Source: Candidatus Sphingomonas phytovorans
GTDB lineage: Bacteria; Pseudomonadota; Alphaproteobacteria; Sphingomonadales; Sphingomonadaceae
Direction of reading: 5' to 3'
Assembly: GCA_029202385.1 (NCBI GenBank)
Contig: CP119314.1
Coordinates: 932,501 to 996,500, forward strand
DNA: 64,000 bases
The stretch's first letter is position 1. The number at the start of each line of letters is the position of its first letter. Shown here in pieces: positions 53,638-62,069 of this stretch. Position numbers and translations under genes: made by a program. The notes beneath the pieces were generated by a model. It saw only the letters and a program-made list of their open reading frames with translations, did no database searches and was not told the DNA's origin.

Positions 53638-55884
53638 ATGAATCCAGCTCGCCGCGTGGCCCTGATGGCCACTTGTTCGTTGGCCTTGGCTGCATCGTTT
53701 GGCGCGGAGGCGCAGGCCCTGGCTGGCGCGTCGGAGGCATCCGCGCCAGACTCGGTCACTCAAAGCCCTGACGCGCAGGAAGGAGTGCCGGAGCAGGACA
53801 TTGTCGTTACCGCCAACAAGCGCACCGAGCGCCTGATGGACGTGCCGGCGTCAGTCACCGCGATCAACGCCGAGGCACTGGTAAGCCGTGGGGCGAACGG
53901 GTTTGAGGATTACGCGGCGAAATCACCCGGCCTGAACATCAACAATGCGTCGGCCAGCGGCGGGCTGAATCAGATTTCCATCCGTGGCGTTACCACCGGC
54001 GGCGGCGGAAACCCCACGGTGGGCTTCTACATCGATGACGCTCCGTTTGGTTCCAGCACCAACCTTGGCGGTGGCGCGATTTTCGCGCCGGACCTGGACC
54101 CTTCCGACCTTACCCGGATTGAAGTGCTGCGCGGCCCACAGGGGACGCTCTATGGGGCGGGCAGCATGGGCGGGCTGGTCAAATTCGTGACTCAGGCGCC
54201 GAATTTCGAACAGTTCAGCGGTCGTATTCAGGTCGACGGAAATCAGATCGACGGCGGCGGGACAGGCTATGGTGTGCGGGCGGCCGCGAATATACCGCTC
54301 GGCGGCAATCTTGGCTTGCGGGTCAGCGGATTCAACCGCTGGGATCCAGGCTTCATCGATGATGCCGCTCGCGAGGCGCGCAATGTAAACGGCGCCCGCT
54401 TCACCGGTGGCCGGGCGTCGCTGGGCTGGCGCGTGAGCGAGGACTGGACCGTTCGCGCATCGGCTCTCATCCAACATCAGAGCGGGCGCGGCACGCCGAC
54501 AGAGGACTTCGATCTCGCCACCGGCAAGCTCCTGTATGGTGATCTGCGTCAGGTGCGTGCGCCGGGCACGGGCGCCACTCGGGCGACCTATAATCTCTAC
54601 GATGTCCGCATCGAAGGTCATCTTGGCGCAGCGGACCTTGTATCGGCGACAAGCTATGGAAAGCTGACGTCGCGGATCAACACCGACGCCACGCCGCTTT
54701 ACGGACCGATGCTGAGCGACGCGCTCGGGCTGCCCGGGCTCGGGGCGGCGATCCAGGGCCAGTCGGGTTTGAATAAGGTGACGCAGGAATTGCGCCTGAG
54801 CTCGCCTTCCGGCCAGCGCTTCGCTTGGCAGGTCGGGCTGTTCTATACGCACGAAAGCTCGATGGTGACTCAGGAGCTGCCGCTTTTCATGGCGGCGACC
54901 GGTGGTCCGCTACCCGTCAGCTTGCCGGCCGCGCTCAAGGTTTCGGTTCCGTCGACATACAGCGAGATTGCCGCATTCGGTGATGCCACCTATCGCTTCA
55001 GTTCCCGGTTCGATCTCATGGCTGGCCTGCGTTACAGCCGAAACCGCCAGTCGGCGGACCAGGGCACGCAGGGGTTCCTGGTCGGGCCGCCGAGCACGAC
55101 GCACCTTGCTTCTCGTGATGGCTCGGTGACGTTTCTCGTTACGCCGCGCTTCCACCTCAGCGACAATACGATGGTCTATTTGCGCGTGGCGTCGGGCTAT
55201 CGGCCGGGCGGTCCGAACATCGTCGTGACCGACGTTCCCAACAGCTACAAGCCGGACACGCTGACCAATTATGAGGCGGGATTGAAGGCCGACCTGTTCC
55301 ATCGGCTTCTCAGCCTGGAAGCATCGGCGTTCTATATCGACTGGAAAGACGTTCAGCTGCTCCAGATATCCCCGCTGGGTACGAGTTACTACAGCAATGC
55401 GGGCAAGGCTTCGAGCAAGGGAGTGGAGGTTTCCTTCTCGTTGCGTCCGGCGCGCGGCTTCGTCGTTGATGGAAATCTCAGCTACATTGATGCGACGCTT
55501 GGTCGGTCACTGCCGCTCCCGACGGTTGGGATGAAAGGCGACGCGCTGCCGTTCACGCCGCGCTGGAGCGGCCAGGTCAGTGCTGAATATCAGTTCCCGC
55601 TGGGGGATGCGTGGACCGCCACGGCCGGCTCCGATTTCCGATATGTGGGCAATCGCCAATCCAGTTTCGCCGAGGAGGCTGGCCAGCCTCGGTTCCAGTT
55701 GCCGGCTTATGACGTGGTCGATCTGCACGCGGGCGTTCGCAAGGGCGGTCTGTCGCTCAACTTCTATCTCAAGAATGTCGGGAACTCGATCGGCCAGGCG
55801 AACGGATTTATCCTTGGCCCGATCGCCGAGGTGTCGGTGATCCGTCCCCGGACCTTCGGTTTCTCGATCGCCCAGACCTTCTGA
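53638..55884 (+). CDS. TonB-dependent outer-membrane receptor
   Basis: 748 residues. Signal peptide, then 'PEQDIVVTANKRTERLMDVPASVTAINAEAL' (TonB-box region and plug), 'IEVLRGPQGTLYGAGSMGGLVKFVT' plug motif and a barrel ending 'RPRTFGFSIAQTF' with terminal Phe. Shine-Dalgarno GAGGAGGGGG precedes the ATG. It heads a rightward cluster of peptide-directed enzymes (amidohydrolase, beta-lactamase-fold hydrolase, epimerase) and an MFS permease, so the imported ligand is probably a peptide or amide. Control by the divergent TetR is likely. Confidence 0.93.
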   Translation: MNPARRVALMATCSLALAASFGAEAQALAGASEASAPDSVTQSPDAQEGVPEQDIVVTANKRTERLMDVPASVTAINAEALVSRGANGFEDYAAKSPGLNINNASASGGLNQISIRGVTTGGGGNPTVGFYIDDAPFGSSTNLGGGAIFAPDLDPSDLTRIEVLRGPQGTLYGAGSMGGLVKFVTQAPNFEQFSGRIQVDGNQIDGGGTGYGVRAAANIPLGGNLGLRVSGFNRWDPGFIDDAAREARNVNGARFTGGRASLGWRVSEDWTVRASALIQHQSGRGTPTEDFDLATGKLLYGDLRQVRAPGTGATRATYNLYDVRIEGHLGAADLVSATSYGKLTSRINTDATPLYGPMLSDALGLPGLGAAIQGQSGLNKVTQELRLSSPSGQRFAWQVGLFYTHESSMVTQELPLFMAATGGPLPVSLPAALKVSVPSTYSEIAAFGDATYRFSSRFDLMAGLRYSRNRQSADQGTQGFLVGPPSTTHLASRDGSVTFLVTPRFHLSDNTMVYLRVASGYRPGGPNIVVTDVPNSYKPDTLTNYEAGLKADLFHRLLSLEASAFYIDWKDVQLLQISPLGTSYYSNAGKASSKGVEVSFSLRPARGFVVDGNLSYIDATLGRSLPLPTVGMKGDALPFTPRWSGQVSAEYQFPLGDAWTATAGSDFRYVGNRQSSFAEEAGQPRFQLPAYDVVDLHAGVRKGGLSLNFYLKNVGNSIGQANGFILGPIAEVSVIRPRTFGFSIAQTF

Positions 55885-55924
55885 TCGCGGCTTCCGGTCG
55901 CGTCCCTTCAATCGAGAGATGTCC

Positions 55925-57193
55925 ATGAAACACCTGCCTGCTCTCGCATCGGCCCTGGCCCTGGCATTCACGTCCCAGGCTGAGGCTCAGACGGTCATTC
56001 ACGCGGGGCACCTGCTCGCGGAACCCGGTCAGCCGGTGAGCGATCGCCAGTCGATCATCATCAAGGATGGACGGATCGTCGCCGTAAAAGACGGGTATGT
56101 CGATGGCGAGCGGGTGATCGATCTTTCCAACGACTGGGTGATGCCCGGTCTGATCGACATGCACACACATGTGTCGATCACGATGGACATCGACTTGCCC
56201 AATCCGGCGGCTGACATGCTGCCGGCGGTACTTGGGCGGCCGACGCAGCGCGTCCTTGCGACGATACCGCGCGCGCAGGCCATTTTGCGCAATGGTTTCA
56301 CCACTATCCGCAATCTGGGTGATCCCGCCAATGTCACCTATGATCTCAGGAACGCCATAAATGCCGGGATCGTGGCCGGTCCGCGCATCATCGCGGATGA
56401 ACCGATGTTCGGCGTATCCGGCGGAGACTATGATGCGAGCGCTTTCGGAGAGCGCGCCGATCTGGAGCCGTTGTTCCGCAGTCGCGGTACCTGCACGGGG
56501 GCGATCGATTGCGCGCGGGCGGTGCGGGAAGAAGTTCGCCGCGGGGCGGACGTCATCAAGCTTCGGCTGGCGGCGCAAACATCCGATCCGAAAAGCGGGC
56601 CGATGGAAACCCCCGAAGAAATCCAGGCCATCGTTACGACCGCCCACCGCCTCAATCGGAAAGTGGCTGTCCATTCCGCAGGCTCCGACGTCGCCAATGA
56701 AATCGCCATCGATGCGGGAGCCGATACCATGGAGCATGGCCCGCTGAGCGATCGCAACATCGCCGGCATGATGTCGCGCCGCACTGCCTACACGGCGACG
56801 ATGATGGCGGCTAAGATGGCGGAAGGAAAATTGGGCGTCGAAGGCGGCTATTATTCCCAGGTCGCGGGCAGCGTCCGCAAGGCCTATCGGGCCGGTGTGC
56901 CGATCCTGTTCGGCTCTGACCTGCCAGTCGTCCCCATTGCACGCGTCGCCGAAGAATTCATCTTGCTGAATGAGGCGGGCCTTACCCCGGCTGACGCCCT
57001 GAAGACGGCCACGGTCAATGCTGCCCGGGCCCTGGGCAGGGAGAGCGAGATCGGCTCGATCGCGCCTGGCAAGGCCGCCGATATCATCGCTGTGGCGCGC
57101 GATCCGCTCAAGGACCTGCGGGAGATGGGCAGGGTCACCTTCGTCATGAAGGGTGGGCAGGTGATCCGGGATGATTCCTCGAAGGCGCCATGA
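55925..57193 (+). CDS. exported amidohydrolase (imidazolonepropionase/prolidase-like)
   Basis: 422 residues from the ATG at 55925 (GAGAG at 6-7 bp; an ATG at 55919 is alternative). Signal peptide (MKHLPALASALALAFTSQAEA). Metal-ligand motifs: 'IDMHTHVSI' (HxH), 'VIKLRLAAQ' (Lys), 'VAVHSAG', 'ADTMEHG' and 'LFGSDLPV' (Asp). It belongs with exported Xaa-Pro/Xaa-Arg dipeptidases and related amidohydrolases. It starts 40 bp after the receptor stop, so it is likely co-transcribed with it. It should act in the periplasm on the imported compound. Confidence 0.88.
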   Translation: MKHLPALASALALAFTSQAEAQTVIHAGHLLAEPGQPVSDRQSIIIKDGRIVAVKDGYVDGERVIDLSNDWVMPGLIDMHTHVSITMDIDLPNPAADMLPAVLGRPTQRVLATIPRAQAILRNGFTTIRNLGDPANVTYDLRNAINAGIVAGPRIIADEPMFGVSGGDYDASAFGERADLEPLFRSRGTCTGAIDCARAVREEVRRGADVIKLRLAAQTSDPKSGPMETPEEIQAIVTTAHRLNRKVAVHSAGSDVANEIAIDAGADTMEHGPLSDRNIAGMMSRRTAYTATMMAAKMAEGKLGVEGGYYSQVAGSVRKAYRAGVPILFGSDLPVVPIARVAEEFILLNEAGLTPADALKTATVNAARALGRESEIGSIAPGKAADIIAVARDPLKDLREMGRVTFVMKGGQVIRDDSSKAP

Positions 57194-57244
57194 GTGGGCG
57201 CTGATCCGCCGCTGATCCGATCCCATAAGATGGAAACCTCCGAC

Positions 57245-58885
57245 ATGCGCTCAAATCCAATGTTCACAAGCACGCGGCGTCAGGCGCTGCTGGGATTCGG
57301 CGCCCTTGGTGCGGGAGCCGTGCTGGCTTCAGGCAGTGCCAAGGCCGCTCAGCCCGTTTCCGGTATGCTCGACCTTGATGCGATGGTTGGCGTGGCGATG
57401 CGGGTGTTTGGTACGCCCGGGCTGTCGATCGCGCTGATCTCCCCCGGCAGTGAGCCGATTCTTCGTGGCTATGGCGTGCGCCAGTTGGGCAAGGCGGCAC
57501 CGGTCGATCCGGGCACCGTCTTTGCCATAGCCTCCAATAGCAAGGCCTTCACGGCGGCGGCGCTGGCCCTTCTGGTGGATGAGGGGCGGCTCGACTGGGA
57601 CGACCCGGTCGGCAATCACTTGCCCGGCTTTCGCCTGTACGATGCCTATGCCAGCCAGCAGATGACGGTGGCGGATCTTTTGACCCACCGCAGCGGCCTG
57701 GGTCTGGGGCAGGGCGATCTGCTCTTCTGGCCGGGCGGGCGGCGCACGGCCGCCGAAGTCGTGCGGCAGTTACGATATCTGAAACCCGCGACAAGTTTTC
57801 GCGCGAACTTCGCCTATGACAATGTTCTTTATATCGCGGCGGGGGAGCTGATCCGGTCGGTGTCGGGACAGAGCTGGGAAACGTTCGTTCAGCAGCGGCT
57901 CCTGTCTCCCATGGGAATGAGGGATTCCGCGCCGGACCAGAGCCTCCTGACCACGTCCAATCGTGCGGCCACTCATGCGCGGATCGATGGGCCGGTGCGG
58001 GGCACCGGGCGGATGCAGATCATCAGCCCGCTGAATGTGCCGGGCTCCGCCGTTCCGGATCCGTCCAACGCAGCCGGAGGCATCTACGCCAGCGCGCGTG
58101 ATATGGCGCATTGGTTGCAGGTCCAGCTCGCTCGCGGCAAAACGCCTGACGGCAAGCGGCTGTGGAGCGAGGAGGGCGCATCGCAGATGTGGCGCCCGCG
58201 CACCCTCGTCAGCGCGTCCGCGACGTCGCCGGCGCGCGACGGCGATCCGCATTTTCTCCTTTATGCCTTGGGATGGGGCTTGCAGGATCACGGCGGCACC
58301 CCGTTCCTGGCCCATTCCGGCGGGATCGAAGGGGCGGCGTCCCGGGTGGTGCTCGTGCCGGAACTGGGTGTCGGCTTCGCAATTCTGACGAATGCCGAGG
58401 AGCAGGGTTGCCACATGTCGATCGCCGGCATGCTGTTGGATCACTATACCGCGCGGACGCCGACGGATTGGATCGCGGCATGGAAGGCGAAGGGAGCCAG
58501 TTCGCAGGCGGCGGCGCTCAAGGCGATCGAGGCCGCGCAGAATAGCCGCGCTACTGGTGGGGCGGCTTCTCTGCCGCTTGCCGCCTACGCGGGAACCTAT
58601 CGGGACGATTGGTATGGCAAGATCGTCATCGCACCGGCGGGCGCGGGGCTCGCGATTGATTTCACCCACAATGCCGGCATGCGGGGGCGGCTGGAACATT
58701 GGTCGCGAGATACATTTCGCACGCGTTTCGACAATCCGGTGATCGAAAACGCCTACGTTACCTTCGCTTTGAACGAAGATGGTTCAGTGGACTGCGTCAA
58801 GATGCGGGCCATCTCTCCTATGGCTGATTTCAGCTACGACTATCAAGATATTCTATTGAGGCGCGCGGATGATGCTAAGGAATAA
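57245..58885 (+). CDS. Tat-type exported serine hydrolase, class C beta-lactamase fold
   Basis: 546 residues from the ATG at 57245 (ATGs at 57230 and 57260 are in frame). A twin-arginine-type leader, 'STRRQALLGFGALGAGAVLASGSAKA'-like in two pieces (Arg-Arg then a hydrophobic stretch ending in Ala-x-Ala). Catalytic Ser97-x-x-Lys100 lies in 'IASNSKAFTA', the Tyr-x-Asn motif in 'AYDNVLY', and 'HSGGIEG' takes the KTG place. A C-terminal extension (about 430-546) resembles DUF3471 domains. Homologues include D-aminopeptidases, esterases and D-alanyl amidases. Its place between an amidohydrolase and an epimerase suggests D-amino-acid peptide cleavage. Confidence 0.85.
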   Translation: MRSNPMFTSTRRQALLGFGALGAGAVLASGSAKAAQPVSGMLDLDAMVGVAMRVFGTPGLSIALISPGSEPILRGYGVRQLGKAAPVDPGTVFAIASNSKAFTAAALALLVDEGRLDWDDPVGNHLPGFRLYDAYASQQMTVADLLTHRSGLGLGQGDLLFWPGGRRTAAEVVRQLRYLKPATSFRANFAYDNVLYIAAGELIRSVSGQSWETFVQQRLLSPMGMRDSAPDQSLLTTSNRAATHARIDGPVRGTGRMQIISPLNVPGSAVPDPSNAAGGIYASARDMAHWLQVQLARGKTPDGKRLWSEEGASQMWRPRTLVSASATSPARDGDPHFLLYALGWGLQDHGGTPFLAHSGGIEGAASRVVLVPELGVGFAILTNAEEQGCHMSIAGMLLDHYTARTPTDWIAAWKAKGASSQAAALKAIEAAQNSRATGGAASLPLAAYAGTYRDDWYGKIVIAPAGAGLAIDFTHNAGMRGRLEHWSRDTFRTRFDNPVIENAYVTFALNEDGSVDCVKMRAISPMADFSYDYQDILLRRADDAKE

Positions 58886-58904
58886 AGATGAAATCTACAT
58901 TGCG

Positions 58905-58958
58905 ATGGATTTGTATTTCTTGACGTCACATGGCGTTATTTAGTTTAAAAAAATCCAT
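58905..58958. promoter_or_regulatory. inverted repeat flanking a possible promoter
   Basis: ATGGATTT (58905-58912) and AAATCCAT (58951-58958) are exact inverted copies 46 bp apart. Between them is the palindrome TGACGTCA (58921-58928), whose first bases form a TTGACG (-35-like), followed by an AT-rich run without a clear -10. It lies in the AT-rich 93-bp gap before the epimerase gene. Confidence 0.35.
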
Positions 58959-58978
58959 TCTCGTGAGGGTGGGGGGAA

Positions 58979-60007
58979 ATGACTGTGGTCGTTAATATAA
59001 GAAACCGATTGTCATTTCGTGCGGACATCGAGAATTGGGAGTTGTCATCCCCGGTTCGTATCACCGGCTATACTTTCAATGATCATGATGCCCTGGTTGT
59101 AACGATCTCGGATGGAATTCATGTGGGTCGGGGCGAAGCAGCCGGCGTATATTATCTTGATGATTTCCCCGATCGGTGCATCCAGCAGCTGGAGGAGGTG
59201 CGCGACAAGATCGAAGCCGGGTTGACTCGGGACGAGTTGCGGCAGTTGCTGCCGCCGGGCGGCGCGCGCAACGCGGTGGATTGCGCTTTGTGGGAGCTCG
59301 AATCCAGGCAGGCGGGCAAGCCGGTCTGGGCGCTGGCAGGCCTTCGGCCGCCAAAGCCGCTTCTGACAACCTATACCTTGAGTGCTGACACGCCCGAAGC
59401 CATGGCGGAAGGCGCGCGCGGTAAATATGCCGATGCCAGGGCGATCAAGCTGAAGCTGCTCGGTGACGGGCTGGACGGGGATCGTGTTCGCGCCGTTCGT
59501 GCCGCACGCGACGATGTGTGGGTCGGTGTCGACGCCAATCAAGGGTTCGATCCGGATAGCTTGGCTGAACTGATGCCGGTCTTTCGTGAGGCTCGCGTGG
59601 CATTGATCGAACAACCCTTCAAGGTTGGCGACGATGCTCTGCTGGATGGACTGGTTTCGCCGATTCCGCTGGCAGCCGATGAAAGCGTCCAGTCGCTAGA
59701 GGATGTGGCGGCGCTCGTGGGGCGTTTCCAGGTGATGAACATCAAACTCGATAAGTGCGGCGGCCTGACCGAAGGTCTGTTGATGGCTGAAGAAGCCCGG
59801 CGTGTCGGGCTGAAGGTGATGATCGGCAATATGACCGGGACCTCGCTGGCCATGGCTCCGGCCCTGTTGATCGGCCAATATTGCGACGTGGTCGACCTCG
59901 ACGGTCCGTTGTTTCTCGAATCCGATCGCAATCCACCGATCGTTTATGATCATGGCATGGTCAGCGCGCCCGCGGGCGTCTGGGGCTGGTCGAATCTGGC
60001 CACGTAA
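58979..60007 (+). CDS. enolase-superfamily dipeptide epimerase / DgcA-like racemase
   Basis: 342 residues; Shine-Dalgarno GGTGGGGGG just upstream of the ATG. Muconate-lactonising subgroup with all key residues: Lys157-x-Lys159 ('IKLKL'), metal ligands Asp185 ('VDAN'), Glu211 ('IEQP') and Asp234 ('ADES'), and acid/base Lys258 ('KLDKCGGLTE'). 'CDVVDLDGPLFL' near the end is typical of L-Ala-D/L-Glu epimerases and of N-acetyl-D-glutamate racemase DgcA. It interconverts amino-acid stereochemistry in the cytoplasm. The neighbouring permease and periplasmic hydrolases suggest it processes imported dipeptides or N-acyl amino acids. Confidence 0.87.
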   Translation: MTVVVNIRNRLSFRADIENWELSSPVRITGYTFNDHDALVVTISDGIHVGRGEAAGVYYLDDFPDRCIQQLEEVRDKIEAGLTRDELRQLLPPGGARNAVDCALWELESRQAGKPVWALAGLRPPKPLLTTYTLSADTPEAMAEGARGKYADARAIKLKLLGDGLDGDRVRAVRAARDDVWVGVDANQGFDPDSLAELMPVFREARVALIEQPFKVGDDALLDGLVSPIPLAADESVQSLEDVAALVGRFQVMNIKLDKCGGLTEGLLMAEEARRVGLKVMIGNMTGTSLAMAPALLIGQYCDVVDLDGPLFLESDRNPPIVYDHGMVSAPAGVWGWSNLAT

Positions 60008-60041
60008 AAAGCTGATTCTCCAAAGAATTTTTAAAGCGATT

Positions 60042-60059
60042 GCCCCCATTCAAGGGGGC
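60042..60059 (+). terminator. short hairpin between epimerase and permease genes
   Basis: GCCCCC (60042-60047) and GGGGGC (60054-60059) flank an ATTCAA loop, 15 bp before the permease start. It may attenuate readthrough or affect permease translation rather than fully terminate. Confidence 0.4.
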
Positions 60060-60073
60060 GCGAAAGGTTGCGA

Positions 60074-61303
60074 ATGACTGCGTTTCGGCCGCTGCCTCCC
60101 ACATGGTTGATGGGTCTCGGTTTTCTGCCGCAGGGGGTGAACGGCGCAATCCTTCTCGTGACGGTGCCGCAGTTGCTGGCGGCAAACCACGTGCCGGAAA
60201 TTCACATCGCCGCCATCACGGCGACGGGGCTGCTGCCCAATGTCGGCAGTTTTATTCTGGGGCCGCTCCTGGACTGGCGCTTTACGCGACGTGCTTATGC
60301 GATCGTCCTGACGGTGGTGGGCGCACTCTGCACGTTCGGAGCGCTCCTGAAGATCGATGATCTGCCGCTGCTCACCCTGCTGCTCTTCGTGGCGAATCTG
60401 GCGATTTCGATGACCATTGCATCTGTGGGGGGATGGTTCGGCAACGTCGTAGAGCCTGAACAACAGGGACGGTTGAGCGCGTGGTTGACGGCCGCCAATG
60501 CGGGAACCTTCGGCCTGACGGCGGCGGCGGCGATGCACCTTCTCCGGGGCCTGCCCTATGTCCTTGGGGCAGGAATCCTGAGTGGTTTCATTCTATTGGC
60601 GGTACCGCTCTTCTGGGCCGTATATTGCTCCCCGGCGGACAGGGGGCTGGCGCGCGAAGGGTTCCGCCGGTTCATGGGCGACGTGCTGGCGGTACTCAAA
60701 AATCCCTCCGTGCAATGGAGCCTTGTGCTTTTCCTGCTGCCGGTATCCTCATTCGCACTGACGAATACGCTGGGCGCTTTCGGACGCGATTTCGGTACGT
60801 CCGAACATATGGTCGGCCTTCTTGGTGGGGCCGGGGCGTCGATCATGGGCGTGGCGGGTAGTTTGCTGATCCCACGGTTTGAACGCCTGGCCTCCCCTCG
60901 GTCGCTCTATCTGCTGGTCGGCGCGTCGGGGGCCATGTTCACTTTGTCGCTCGTGACCCTCCCGCACAACATGATCACATTCGGGACCGCTACCTTGGGT
61001 GAGAACCTGTTTCAGGGGGCGGCGCTTTCGCTGCAAAATCTGATCATCTTGCGCACCATCGGTCGTGACAATCCGCTGGCCGCGACGCAGTTCGGCCTTC
61101 TGACCGCCGCGACCTTCCTGCCGTTAACCTATATGCAGATGGCCGACGGCGCGGCCTATCATCTGTGGAGTGGTGTCAACGCCAGTTATGTCGTCGATGC
61201 GGTGGTCAGCGGCAGCTTCTGCCTGCTTTTGGGAGCAATCTGGATCTTGTGCGCCTGGAAGAATGCCGGAAGGCGTACTGCCTCACGAGTAGGCGCGACA
61301 TAG
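60074..61303 (+). CDS. MFS permease, AmpG-like
   Basis: 409 residues from the ATG at 60074, with AAAGG upstream. Twelve membrane helices; 'FLPQGVNGAILLVTVPQLLAANHV' at helix 1, 'NVGSFILGPLLDWRFTRRAYAI' (helix 2-3 motif with Asp-x-Arg), and 'LLTAATFLPLTYMQMADGAAY' late in the protein resemble AmpG-type muropeptide permeases, though similarity is partial. It ends the rightward peptide/epimerase cluster and presumably moves the periplasmic product into the cytoplasm for epimerisation. Confidence 0.82.
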   Translation: MTAFRPLPPTWLMGLGFLPQGVNGAILLVTVPQLLAANHVPEIHIAAITATGLLPNVGSFILGPLLDWRFTRRAYAIVLTVVGALCTFGALLKIDDLPLLTLLLFVANLAISMTIASVGGWFGNVVEPEQQGRLSAWLTAANAGTFGLTAAAAMHLLRGLPYVLGAGILSGFILLAVPLFWAVYCSPADRGLAREGFRRFMGDVLAVLKNPSVQWSLVLFLLPVSSFALTNTLGAFGRDFGTSEHMVGLLGGAGASIMGVAGSLLIPRFERLASPRSLYLLVGASGAMFTLSLVTLPHNMITFGTATLGENLFQGAALSLQNLIILRTIGRDNPLAATQFGLLTAATFLPLTYMQMADGAAYHLWSGVNASYVVDAVVSGSFCLLLGAIWILCAWKNAGRRTASRVGAT

Positions 61304-61329
61304 AGCAAATTTGCCGTTGGAAGGATGTT

Positions 61330-62019
61330 TCAAAGGCGCTGAGGACTTTGTCCTGAACGTCGAGGAGACCGGTCGCGAGCGTTTTCAGGGCTGGTATCTT
61401 CCGGCTCGCGGCAGAGAAGGAACAGCGTCGTATCGACGATCATCTCGATATCGCGGGGCGTCATGGTGCGGCGGCAGACGATCGTGTGGTGCAGCATGGC
61501 GCCCGCCAGCGTATCGAAGGTGAACGACAGGTGCTCAGGGCTGGCGTTCGGCGCCAGCCGGCGGAAGAACATATAATAATATTCGCGCTCATTCTCCTTC
61601 TGGCGAGCCGTCACCAGCGCAAGGTCGGGAAGGCGGGACTCGGCTTCGCTGAGGCTCAGTATCGCTTTTCCGCGCGACCCTTCCATGTAGCGGGCAAAAG
61701 CGCCGGCATGGGCCAGCAGGCCCTCCCTGGCATCCATGCCGGGCGGAATCTCCGGCTCCACCTGGCGCGACGTCTCGTGCATGATCGCCGCGATCAGTTC
61801 CAGCTTGGACGAGAAGCGGCGATAGAGCGTCGCACGGCCGCACCCCGCCGCCTCCGCGACCGCCTCGAAGGTGAGGCCGTCATAGCCCTTGCGCGCCAAC
61901 ACGTCCCAGGCCGCATCGCGGATCGCCTGGTCCTTTTCCGCATCCCGGGGCCGTCCGCGCCCTCGCTCCACAATGCCGCCATTGGTGCCGGCGGTCTCGT
62001 TCGTCACCGTTTCAATCAT
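61330..62019 (-). CDS. TetR-family transcriptional regulator
   Basis: 229 residues from the ATG at 62019 (the GTG seven codons later is possible). An N-terminal basic linker 'RGRGRPRD' precedes the HTH 'IRDAAWDVLARKGYDGLTFEAVAEAAGCGRATLYRRFSSKLELIAAIM'. The ligand domain follows. It lies 51 bp downstream of the metallophosphoesterase gene on the same strand, and it is convergent with the permease gene. It may regulate the receptor/phosphoesterase operon. Confidence 0.9.
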   Translation of the reverse strand: MIETVTNETAGTNGGIVERGRGRPRDAEKDQAIRDAAWDVLARKGYDGLTFEAVAEAAGCGRATLYRRFSSKLELIAAIMHETSRQVEPEIPPGMDAREGLLAHAGAFARYMEGSRGKAILSLSEAESRLPDLALVTARQKENEREYYYMFFRRLAPNASPEHLSFTFDTLAGAMLHHTIVCRRTMTPRDIEMIVDTTLFLLCREPEDTSPENARDRSPRRSGQSPQRL

Positions 62020-62069
62020 CCTTTCCAAGGGGCGGGCCTTGAGCGGTCCGCCCCTTCACCATCCTGCAC

